A stretch of 64,000 bases of DNA from Cydia pomonella (Eukaryota; Arthropoda; Insecta; Lepidoptera; Tortricidae), in NCBI RefSeq assembly GCF_033807575.1, contig NC_084704.1:34449968-34513967 (forward strand), written 5' to 3'. Below, piece by piece: positions 41,401 to 54,200 of this stretch (position 1 is the first letter of the stretch; each line of letters begins with the position of its first letter). The notes under the pieces were generated by a model, which saw only the letters and a program-made list of their open reading frames with translations, did not search any database and was not told the DNA's origin. A program made the translations under genes and the position numbers.

Positions 41401-44400
41401 GATCTTGGGTTGACTTTAGACGCGCACTTGGATTTTCGTTTGCATATAACCGGGATCTGTGGACGTGCTAATAAAATGCTAGGTTTTATTATGCGAGTAT
41501 CGTCGCAGTTTTCTAATCCTAATGTTGCAGTAGTTCTGTACAATGCGTATGTTCGCAGTAGGTTGGAATTTGGTGCCTGTATTTGGGATCCTCACGAGGC
41601 AAAGTACTCTCTCATGGTGGAAAGGATACAGAGAAAGTTTTCTCGCTATATGTATAAAAGGATCTACGGATACTATCCACTTCTTTTCCCCTCGATGTTT
41701 GTGTCGGGAATGGTGGAATTGGATACGCTAGAACTGCGACGTAAAATATTATTAGTGATCCATTACTATAACTTGTTGCGAAACAGAATCAGTAATGTTA
41801 AGGTGCTTGAGCGGATAGGATTGCTCGCTCCAGCGCCGAGGACGTGCGTATTAGGCGCCAGTGAGGGCGGCGCTTTTCCTCCGCGACGCCGGAGAAGACT
41901 GTTCGCCGTGGGCGGGGTGCGTACGCGTCAAACCAACAATGCTCCCACCAATCGGGCACTCTCACTCCTAAACGAACTATCAATCCAAAGACCTGATGTT
42001 GATGTCTTTTATGACTCCCCAGGATCGTTCTCCACAGCTTTATATATGTTTTTGAGTGATTGTACCTAGTTTGTAATGTTTAACTATTTGTGGATATTGT
42101 AAATAATTCTAATTATTAATATTATTATTTAACATGTAAGCGCTTTGGTGCCTGAACTGTAAGCTTGTGTGTTGCATGAATAAACAATAAACAATGATTC
42201 TACTATTATTCTAGTATTATTTATGTTGACTCGCAGCGAAAATATTGTATGGAAAGTTGTATAAGTAGATCAAAATTTTTTTGACCCTTCTTATACAACG
42301 GCTGCACAAAATACTATTGATAATCTGGGGCACATGTCGAATATTATAACAAAATTAAGTGGATAGGAACTAAATGGATAGAAAATGAACCATCCATTAT
42401 AAAAAAGTGGAATTTAAAAAGACGTATTTAGATTATAAAAAAATACAAGGCTCCATATTCACAAAAAAAAAAACTTTCAAAAAGAAAATGATACCATCCG
42501 ATCTGTTGCGTTTTATTGAAAAATAAATTGTATGACAACTATATACATCAACGCAATATTTTAGGGACAAAATAGCAATGTTCATGATCTTCCATACACT
42601 TAGGATATACTAATGTTCATTTTGTTAGAGGCGTTTCAATCGTCGAGTGCGAGCGTCAGACTTTAACTCTCGTTTCTGACCTTTGTGTTGTTTAAATGCC
42701 ATGAGTCCTATATAGACATTTGATCCTCAGGAAAATCAAGATCATTTGATATTATTTACAAAAAACTGTCAAGTAGCCAATTTTAAAATCCCCTATGAAA
42801 AATAGACTGATAATAGAAAACAACCCTTAGGGCCTGTTAGGAACAGAATAAAGAATGAATGAAAATAGGCTCGAAAAATAACAAGGGGTTTAAAAACAGT
42901 ATCTTGTCAGTAAGATAAAATTACTTTTGAATCAAAATCTTTCAATAAACATAGAAACTAAATGCTGATCTGTTGGTTTAGAAGCTCGTTGATGTCTTTC
43001 GTTCTATACAGTGAGTGTTGTATTATGAATATTACAGTTGTCTTACCCGTCCTATAATGAATATTTCAGTTCAGTTTAAAGCGTCATAATATTGGATAAT
43101 GATTCTTACATTAAAAGTATGTACTGTTATACTCACTCGCTAGAATTGTTAGACGCAGTGGAGGCACGTCCGCTGAGGCCGGGGTTGGTGCTGCTTCTGG
43201 TCACAGCTCGGCCTCTCACGACAAAAGGACTGAAGCTCTCTGCGAATGTCGGTGTCAAGTCGCGTAACGTGTGGCACATCTGCAAGAATTTGCATTATGA
43301 TGATGTGGATTTGCAAGAAATAGGGACCGTGCGCGTTGGAGGGTCTGCCATCTTGTGGCCTGAATCGGAACCATAAACATGTACATTTACACGTCACGTG
43401 TTTTCTTGTGCATAGTAGTTTCTGCCATCTTGTGGAGTACATCGGAACAATAAACATCACATTTACGCCTCGCGCCAAATGTCTGACGGCTCCTGTGCTG
43501 CCTCCTACAGTTCATGCACGCTCCCTATACATACAGGCCGCGTAGCGAACGTTACAATCGTTCAAGCTCCGTAGCGTATCGTAGCTATCTCTCTCTATCA
43601 CTGTTCTATATTAGTGCGACTGTGACAGTTGCGTTTCGTTCGCCACGGAGCGTGACGGATATGCACGTTGACTACGCGGCCAGGTATTACAGGTGTCGTC
43701 GTTTAGAGCGTCGTAGAGAGCGGCAACACACACAGAAATGTTTCGTGTATAGTAATTTTGAATTTAGAAATTCATTCCAATATTTTTTACAACGGAGATT
43801 TCGCCGCCCCGTGTAAATAACGAGACCTGTTCCCGTTAGTAACTAGTAAATAACACGATAGACAAACCTAGAATAATACGTAGTACCCACACAGAAGAAG
43901 GTTACATTAGATTAGATTTCTTTATTTCACAACATATAATTACAGTACAAAAACCTTTATTAAAAATCTGGGGCGGCGGTTAAGAGAGCGAGGTTTGGGT
44001 CCCCGTTCTGGCTCATACCTGGTCCAGCAAATATCATTGGCAGTACAGCGCGGTAATGCGGCCAGTATTTTTGGAACTTTTGCGCCGGGTACGTGTCGTC
44101 TCGGGGATTAACGGGGAATCGTAGGTAGTTTTAGGTTTTTGGACAAAGCTTGTTGCGGATTTTATGTTGTACCTACATTAATGACGAAGCCTGTGGCGGA
44201 TTTTCACTTATGTAGATTGGACGAAGTTTGTTGCGGATTCTGTTTTGTAACTATGTTTTTGACGAAGCCTGCGCTGTGGATGATTTGTAATAATAATTAA
44301 CTGGTATTGAGTGATTAAATTATTTTGTAATGTTTATCCAAAAAAAAAAAAAAATTACAGTACAAACTACATTAATGTCAATTTATAAGCCTGAACCCTT

Positions 44401-47400
44401 TTATTTTGCTGCAACGCACACAGCAAACCTTTCCATGTACACTATTCTGCCTACTTTTTATTATTGTTATTAATGTTATTATTTTTTGTGTTGCTCTCGT
44501 TTTTTGTAGATATGCATTGTAGCAAACCAATAAATGGTTTATACGATAACCGCGCTTTGTCCTACGCACATGCCAACTTATAGTGCGTACCTACGCACTT
44601 ACATCAGCTGTCTCTGTCCCACCATACCTGTCTCACCTTGAACTCCTGAAGGGCCTGTTATAGCTGTGGTAGGTATCCACCATCTCGATGATCTCGCAGC
44701 ACAGCTTGCGCATCTCGTTGGTCGGGTAAGGTAGGTTATAGTCGTTGTAGGAGTCGACATCAGCTGTCTCTGTCCCACTATACCTGTCTCACCTTAAACT
44801 CGTAGCACTCGGCGAACACAGTTTACTCGAAGGGCCTGTTATAGTCGTGGTAGGTATCCACCATCTCGAGGGCCCCCGCGTCCCCCTGCATGCCGATGAT
44901 CTCGCAGCACAGCTTGCGCATCTCGTTGGTCGGGTAAGGTAGGTTATAGTCGTGGTAGGAGACGACATCAGCTGTCTCTGTCCCACTATACCCGTCTCAC
45001 CTTGAACTCGTAGCACTCGGCGAAGACAGTGTACTCGAAGGGCCTGTTATAGTCGTGGTAGGTATCCACCATCTCGAGGGCCCCCGCGTCCCCCTGCATG
45101 CCGATGATCTCGCAGCACAGCTTGCGCATCTCGTTGGTCGGGTAAGGTAGGTTATAGTCGTGGTAGGAGACGACATCAGCTGTCTCTGTCCCACTATACC
45201 CGTCTCACCTTGAACTCGTAGCACTCGGCGAAGACAGTGTACTCGAAGGGCCTGTTATAGTCGTGGTAGGTATCCACCATCTCGAGGGCCCCCGCGTCCC
45301 CCTGCATGCCGATGATCTCGCAGCACAGCTTGCGCATCTCGTTGGTCGGGTAAGGTAGGTTATAGTCGTGGTAGGAGACGACATCAGCTGTCTCTGTCCC
45401 ACTATACCCGTCTCACCTTGAACTCGTAGCACTCGGCGAAGACAGTGTACTCGAAGGGCCTGTTATAGTCGTGGTAGGTATCCACCATCTCGAGGGCCCC
45501 CGCGTCCCCCTGCATGCCGATGATCTCGCAGCACAGCTTGCGCATCTCGTTGGTCGGGTAAGGTAGGTTATAGTCGTGGTAGGAGACGACATCAGCTGTC
45601 TCTGTCCCACTATACCCGTCTCACCTTGAACTCGTAGCACTCGGCGAAGACAGTGTACTCGAAGGGCCTGTTATAGTCGTGGTAGGTATCCACCATCTCG
45701 AGGGCCCCCGCGTCCCCCTGCATGCCGATGATCTCGCAGCACAGCTTGCGCATCTCGTTGGTCGGGTAAGGTAGGTTATAGTCGTGGTAGGAGACGACAT
45801 CAGCTGTCTCTGTCCCACTATACCCGTCTCACCTTGAACTCGTAGCACTCGGCGAAGACAGTGTACTCGAAGGGCCTGTTATAGTCGTGGTAGGTATCCA
45901 CCATCTCGAGGGCCCCCGCGTCCCCCTGCATGCCGATGATCTCGCAGCACAGCTTGCGCATCTCGTTGGTCGGGTAAGGTAGGTTATAGTCGTGGTAGGA
46001 GACGACATCAGCTGTCTCTGTCCCACTATACCCGTCTCACCTTGAACTCGTAGCACTCGGCGAAGACAGTGTACTCGAAGGGCCTGTTATAGTCGTGGTA
46101 GGTATCCACCATCTCGAGGGCCCCCGCGTCCCCCTGCATGCCGATGATCTCGCAGCACAGCTTGCGCATCTCGTTGGTCGGGTAAGGTAGGTTATAGTCG
46201 TGGTAGGAGACGACATCAGCTGTCTCTGTCCCACTATACCCGTCTCACCTTGAACTCGTAGCACTCGGCGAAGACAGTGTACTCGAAGGGCCTGTTATAG
46301 TCGTGGTAGGTATCCACCATCTCGAGGGCCCCCGCGTCCCCCTGCATGCCGATGATCTCGCAGCACAGCTTGCGCATCTCGTTGGTCGGGTAAGGTAGGT
46401 TATAGTCGTGGTAGGAGACGACATCAGCTGTCTCTGTCCCACTATACCCGTCTCACCTTGAACTCGTAGCACTCGGCGAAGACAGTGTACTCGAAGGGCC
46501 TGTTATAGTCGTGGTAGGTATCCACCATCTCGAGGGCCCCCGCGTCCCCCTGCATGCCGATGATCTCGCAGCACAGCTTGCGCATTTCGTTGGTCGGGTA
46601 AGGCAGGTACTTTAGTACGTCATCGTCCCACCATTTTGTTAGCGATCTGTAAGAGAGGTTCGGTTAGAGGGGGGGTCAATCGCGATTATCGTTGAGGAAA
46701 AAAAAAAACGAAACTTATACTGCAAATTTGAAAATTCGCGGGTTAGCAACACTGTTTTCGATGAATTCCAAAATCGCGTGTCATCTGTCTTTTATCTGTG
46801 GAAAGGGAATGACAGCCATCATGTTTGTTTACATTCTAAATCGTTCTATTTCAAGAGAGATTTCTGCTGTCACCATTAAATACCAATATATTAAATAAGC
46901 TTGTGCATGAACTTAAGCAAAGTCAAGGTGCCTGCAATATACAATCAGTTCGTTGATCGTAAATATTTGTAAAATTTGAGGTTATGATAGTTACGTTTTT
47001 GATTCGATGTACAATGCTGCTTTTCTTAGCGCAATACCAACGCAATACTGCTTTTTGTGAGTTGCCCTATTTCACTTTGCTGTACATTGCTACTGACATA
47101 CTTTGCTTGACAGACTATAGATTGAATTACTATGTTGTTTCGCTTTTCGAAAATTTTCAAAATGGCGGAAAATGGCCTAAACGACTTAAGCGCCAGTACG
47201 GTCGATGGCACTTGAGACTATTGTGAGTTCGCCGTGATAATGATTCATTGAAGCATTTTTTATTTTTTACATTTTTTATTAAGTTTATCACGAGGTCTAC
47301 AGCTCACAGTCGACTACCTGTAAATACTACATGTACAAGAAAAGGTTGAATATTTATTATCTATAGAAAACTACGATCTAGACAATTTTAAAACACGCAA

Positions 47401-48180
47401 CAAACCGTTACGCAACTTGAGGGTAGGCACAATAAGAAAATATGTAGAATATAGCACTAATAACTACTTTGGCCAAAGAACTCGTAAATACATTATACCG
47501 AAGATTTTTATCAAACTAAGCCTAACAATAGAACAGTCCAGTAGTAAACAGATTTTTAAAGAAAGATTAAAAACAATACTCTTAGATAATATTATCGATA
47601 CATAGTACTTATATTTCTTAGATTTTTTTTTTTAATTTATTTAGAACACAAACAGTCACATATACAAATGAATTTGAAGTACAATGTAGAGTACTTAACA
47701 TACTTAAGAATCATAGACCTGGAGGTTCATTATTAAGTACATAATGTTAACATACATACTAACAGCATAAAGAATACATACCAACAGCATAAAGAAAATG
47801 AAATCATGAGCCATACTTAAAATCTATTTACTAGTCTTCAATCAAATACAATAAGTAGTAATACAGTAAGCAGGTTTGACATTACTGTCTGTTTCATTAA
47901 TTATCGGATATGTTGTATTTTTTTTTTTTTACTAATATCTGGTAGGTATTAGGACAACAGGATTAGATATATAGATAACTAAATAGTTGTGTAAGTTTTG
48001 ATACCTACAAGTAAGCATTGTAAATGAATCATTTAACTCGGTACTCACCTACTAAAATAAGTTTGTATAATGTATGAGTAGGTATGACACAGCTTTATTT
48101 TGGAGCGCACTATTCGCCAACAAACTGTCCTCAGTTTGGCGAAAAAATATGTATACCTACCACTTAAGATTTCTCTTGAA

Positions 48181-48214
<34 letters not shown>

Positions 48215-51200
48215 TAAGGGCGATTGGTCAGACAAGTAGGTAAGTGTAAGGCCTGAGTGGACGCTCGAAGCGGGGCGTGCAGCGTGGCGTCGGGCTCACA
48301 AGTGCTGTGAGCAGCGTGCAGTGCGGCCGCTCCTATACGTTTGCATTTGTTTAATATGCACGCCGCACGCCCCGCCCCGCTGCACGCCCAACTCGAGCGT
48401 CCACTCAGGCCTTACACTTATCTATGGTAACCGTCAATTTTCGCGGAACATCATTTGAGTACAATAGATAGCTTTTAAAGTGAAAGGTATTGTAATGTGA
48501 GCTGTGAGGTATCATTATAGGCTTCGTTTAATTTGAACGCAACCTGTAGAATTGTACCTGTTATGTTCTTATAGCTCTCGCATCGAATGATGGTCCTCGG
48601 GTTATAAGGGTTCTGTAGCAAAAAGGTACAAAAGGAACCCTTATAGTGCGACTCTGTTCGTCCGTCCGTCTGTCTGTCACATTGCTAAATATCTCGATAA
48701 CTACTTAAGCTATCGATTTGAAATTTGGAATAGTTATAAACAACGCTAATCCAGACACATTGAAAGTGTAATATTTTTATATATGGAGTAGCTATCACGT
48801 AAAATGTTTGTAAATATTTTTAGAAGTTTAGAATATTAATTAATGACATATCAATTAAGAGCCTATTAAGTAAAAACATATTTCTTCAATTTTTTTTTTA
48901 ATTTAATCTCGTAATACATTTAACACATTTAACCTCGTAAGGATCACAGACCTACCTATACCAATAGTTATTTGTGCAAGAAGAGGGGAAAGTTAGTTTT
49001 TTTTGCGAGTGTTGATTTCGAGTTCCTCGCTACTCGCTTCGCTCGTGATTCAATTATACGATCTTGAGCGTAGCGAGGGACTCAAAAACACGAGATGTAA
49101 AATAACTTTGCTCTCGTGTGACACATACAACTTTTCACCTCAGTAGTGAGAACATATTAAAGGTTAAAAAAATTCAACATCAAGTTTTTATTCCTGTATT
49201 CATGGCCTTCACTAATTTAAAAAGCTTTGTCTCACTCCCTGGAGTGACGAAAGTAGGCTTGTTCGAGCTGCTGAGGTGACTAAATTATAATCACTCGGGA
49301 ACTCTCATATGGACGGCTTGCCCGCGTCTGGCATAAACACACCCAGGAACTAATTCATAGTGTTTTGTTTCTTCGAACGCAATCGATCCATGAAGTAATA
49401 TTTTCAAAAAGGCGACCCATCATTTGTTATATATTTATCAACAGAAGGTTTTGTTTCTCGGTATACAATCGGGTGATGTAGATAATAATTACTCAGGTAC
49501 TCACATACTTATATATAGGCAGGTTTGTTTGTGTTTGTTATTGCTTCGAACGCAATTAGCCCATTAAGCGAGAAGTTCGATATGGCGACCTACTATCAGT
49601 ATTTTTTGTATTTTTAGGGTTCCGTGCCCAAAGGGTAAAACGGGATCCTATTACTAAGACTCCACTGTCCGTCCGTCCGTCTGTCACAAGGCTGTATCTC
49701 ATGAACCGTAATAGCTAGACAGTTGAAATTTTCACAGATCATGTATTTCTGTTGCCGCTATAACAACAAGGGTAAAAGTACGGAACCCTCGGTGGGTGAG
49801 TCCGAATCTCTTGTCCGGTTTTTATTTACCTGTTTCTCGGTATATAAACGACAGCCTCCGGGTGATGCAGATAGTAATCACTCGGGAACTCCCATATGGC
49901 CGGCTTGCCCGCGTCTGGTATGAACAGTCCCAGGAATAAGTTCATGGTGTTCTGTTTCTCAGCGTCGGAGAAGGTGTTGGAGTAGTAGCGGCTGAGCGTT
50001 TGCATTATGTCGTTGCCGTGGGATGCCCAGGGGGCTGTTTTGCGATAGGTTTTGATTCTGAAATTATAGGAAATTTAAGTGGATATTTGTTCCTGAGTCA
50101 TGGGTATTTAAGTATTTATAAATATTTATATATTATATATATCGTTGTCTAGGTACCCTCAACACAAGCCTTATTGAGCTTACTGTGGGACTTAGTCAAT
50201 TTGGGTAATAATGTCCTATAATATATATTTATTTTATTTTTTTTAATTTCAAAGTATTTAGATTTAGAGATAGAAGCGCTGAAGCTGATGGCCTAGCGGC
50301 AAGAGGTCAATTCAGAGGTCACGGATTGAAGCAACCCCGGCTCGTATTTATCGTACCAATATTTCTTTTTTATGTACTTATGTACGAAATATCAATTGAT
50401 ATTTACCAGTCGCTTTTCGGTGAAGGAAAACATCGTGAGGAAACCGATTTTTCAATATTTTAGGTTATTTTACCGTATTTGTTCAAGACTAAAGAAAATC
50501 GTACTCGGGCCGGTCGGGGGCACGCCGGCAGGGCTGGCAGGCAGTATGGCAGATTTTGAACCTTATTGCTAAGTTAATAAGGGTCTTAATAGATGATTTT
50601 ATTTTAAGTTCTAGAGCATATATAAGCAATTTTATGTCGCTTACACGCCACTTAATGTCAATTTTACGAGCATGAAAAGTGAAAGGGACCTTTTGATTAG
50701 TTTTGCCGATTTAGACTTGTATAATTACAACTTATTTGATTTGATACCTGTGTACCAGTTGTGAGCCACCGTACTGTAAGGCTAGGGTGTCGCCGTGGTC
50801 CTCATACAGCCCCTCCAGTAGGCGCGCGCAGTCCGAGTCGAATTCGACCACGGGAGACCCTATCAAGCCTAGAGCGTATAGCTGAAAACACAAAATTATT
50901 ACTACATTGTCATGTACAGTCAACCAATTTGAATCCTAGGCCACTATATAACCTTGTCGCTTTAACTACTCTATACATGACATGCATCACTCAATAAGCA
51001 CTGTCGTAGAAGTCATTATGGCATGGTTCTATAGTGGCCTAGGAATCGGACCGTGCGAAGTGCATGGTGGGGGTAAGTAAAGCGATCCCAGCGCATAACG
51101 TGGTAAAAATTAGAACTAACCGTGGATAGCGTCTTTAACATTTCATACAAGTTATATGGCTCGAAATGAAACTTTCATTTTCGTAATGAATATTTCAGGA

Positions 51201-54200
51201 GTAATCGTTTACTCCTGAAATATTCATTTAAATTGTATGGTGTAAGGGACCATTGTAATCTGGATTAAATGCTTAATATAACTAACGTATTTAATTTGAT
51301 AATTATTAATACTGTATCCGTGTAAATAGCTTTGCAAATGCCACATACTATGTGATCTTTTTCTAGAAGTTAAGAATGGGTATAGTAAGTTATCCTTAAA
51401 AGATAGACATTAAACATCGCGGACTTTTTTGTAGACACATGAAAGAGAGACAACCCCACCATAATACATTGTGTTGTTATAGCTCAAACGGATTAAGCAG
51501 CGTTTTCGATTAAAGCTCCTAGCCAGCGTGATTTTTTCTAACAACATCGTTATATTTCAACCAATTTACACAAAACCTTAACAAGTTATATACCTAAACC
51601 TTCCTCAAGAATCACTCTATTGATAGAAGAAAGTCGTATGAAAATCTGTTCAGTAGTAAGTTTTGGAGTAGTTTTATAAGATGTAGTGCATTGACGTATT
51701 CCCCTAGACTTGCGGACGCTAGGTTGCGTGACAGTCGTGCACATAGCGAATACAAACTCCGGTTTGGCGGGAGCAAAAATGCACTAGAACAAGCTAGTGC
51801 TTAAAATATAGACTCTTCTTATAAAACCCATTACTTATAAATATAATAATAATAAAAATCCCGAAATAGTAGATTGTGCAAGGGCATAAAGCGATCCATT
51901 TTTATCCGAGGCAATTTGTTTCACTTCTATTGCGAGTAAATTATATATAATATCCAATATTTTAGCCCCTGTTGCCGTATTTTTTCAAGTCTAAAGAAAC
52001 GCCGTCGTACTCATACCGGTCGAGGGTAGGCCGTATGGCAGATGCTGGACTTTATAGCTAAGTTAATAAGAGTCGTAACAGATGTTCTTACTTTATGCTC
52101 TAGAGCACAACAAGAAATTTTATGCCGCTTACACGCGACTTAAATGTCAATTTTACGAGCATCAGGAGTGTAAAATTTATTAACCAACAAGGATTGAATA
52201 ATATTTTACTGACATCATTGGAGTTAATGTGACTCATTTTCTTTTTCAACGCAATTTGAATATAGGTAAAGTTTTATTTAGACATAACGTTTTCTTTTGG
52301 CTAAAAGTATATTACAATAGTACATTGTGCAACGAGGGGGGTAAGTGAAATTTTGGCCGCAAGCCGCAGGCTGGAGGGAATTAAAGACCCGAGTTTGCAA
52401 TATTCTCACCCCCAGAGTTACACACAATGTTTTTCATCACACTTGCGAAGAAAAAACTAAAATTTAAGCGAAATAATTCTTAAATATGGTGACATATCAA
52501 ACTTTTGTCCGCCATTTTGTAATTTCTCGACAGGTTAGGCATCGAAGGCACAGACCTATTCGGCTTTCAGCCACGATTGAAAATTATGTAGTAATATTTT
52601 AAACGGCTGTTAAATTAATCAAATTAAATAATTTTAAACATAAAAAAATATTAAATTACAAACGTCAGTATTTTAGAAGTAAAACTCGTTTATGCTACTT
52701 GGTTTGTACTAATAAGAGACATAATAAAAAGCTATAACTCCCTAGGGGGTAATAGCTTTTTTTTCACAATCCATAACTCCCGCGGGAACAAAATAGGCTT
52801 TTGTCCTTCAGTACACGCGTGCATGAAATAAGTTCTTTTTCGAGCAAATGTGATGAAAATATTTTTTTGTTTAAATTGTCGCCTTCACATACTCAAATTA
52901 GGTATATCATAAGTTTGGCTAGTGATAAAAAAACTTATGTATGGGCCGCAAAATGCTGCTGGAAAGGCGCGATTGTCTAGTGATTAGGCTGTGTACAGAC
53001 CTGATGAGCCAGCACGACCTTGCCGATGGCGAACTGCGCGGTGTTGGTGCGGTCGAGGCAGTCCACACAGTTGACGCGCACGAGGCCCGTCTGCAACACA
53101 TAACACCCTGATCGGATTCAGTCCTGAAGTTGGAATATCGACACAACGTGAATTTTAATTATATTGTGGTGAGCATTCCGACTGAAGTCAAGCGACGTTC
53201 ACCAAGGAGGAGTTTTGGCCGAAGAGTGTCAAGTTTCGCTACCATGATTGGGTGTTTTTGACTTTTTGGTTTTAAGATATATTTTATAATAATATCCGGC
53301 TCGAAGGACCATTAATGTTAGAGTACTTTAACAGTATGCTAGTTTTAAGGTATTGATCTATGAGCCAATAGTTGCCTGGAAATAAAGATTTTCATTTTTC
53401 ATTCATTTAATACATGTCGATATACGAAGGTAATACAAGATAACGCTCTCCCATCTTAAAGGCCGGCAACGCACTTAAAACCACTTTAGTGTTGCGAGTG
53501 TCCATGGGCGGCGGTAATCGCTTACCATCAGGCGATCCGTCTTTTTTTTTTATACTACGTCGGTGGCAAACAAGCATACGGCCCGCCTGATGGTAAGCAG
53601 CCTCCGTAGCCTATGTACGCCTGCAACTCCAGAGGAGTTACATGCGCGTTGCCGACCCTAAACCCGCCCCCCCTCGTTGAGCTCTGGCAACCTTACTCAC
53701 CGGCAGGAACACAACACTATGAGTAGGGTCTAGTGTTATTTGGCTGCTGTTTTCTGTAAGGTGGAGGTACTTCCCCAGTTGGGCTCTGCTCTAGACCTGG
53801 AATGACATCCACTGGCTGTGCCCTACCACACAAAGCGAGATGACATTCACAATGCCCATACGCTCTCTTTTGGACGTAGTTTAAGGACGTACCCGGGTCC
53901 GTCTGGTCGTTTGCTTTCTATATCAAACAAAAATTATAAACCACCGTGCGAGATCGCTTCGCCATACAAACGTAGTCCCCATTTGCTTCTCTGAACATTG
54001 ACATTATGGAAAATATTTTTTTCTCTAATATACTCGGAAATGTTCACCTTATTGTAGTAAAAATAGTACGGGAAGTTCTTCGTTAAGGTCAAACTCAAAT
54101 TAAAAAAAAAATCAAACCATTATTGTCGTGTTTTAGCGGACGGGAAAGTTTGTATTGTTTTTTACTTTTTAAAAACACGTATCCACTAAGAAAAACGCAT

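Noticed and set aside
44600..46456. CRISPR-like or satellite array
   Set aside because: The unit is 208 bp with no repeat-spacer alternation and is plainly exon-derived, in a eukaryotic genome.
44789..46472. Eight identical 75-residue open frames in tandem
   Set aside because: They are off-frame readings of the FIG4 exon copies. The FIG4 frame in the same DNA matches the real exon residue for residue.
52919..53146. 75-residue minus-strand frame
   Set aside because: It is a wrong-frame reading over the catalytic FIG4 exon 53001-53090.
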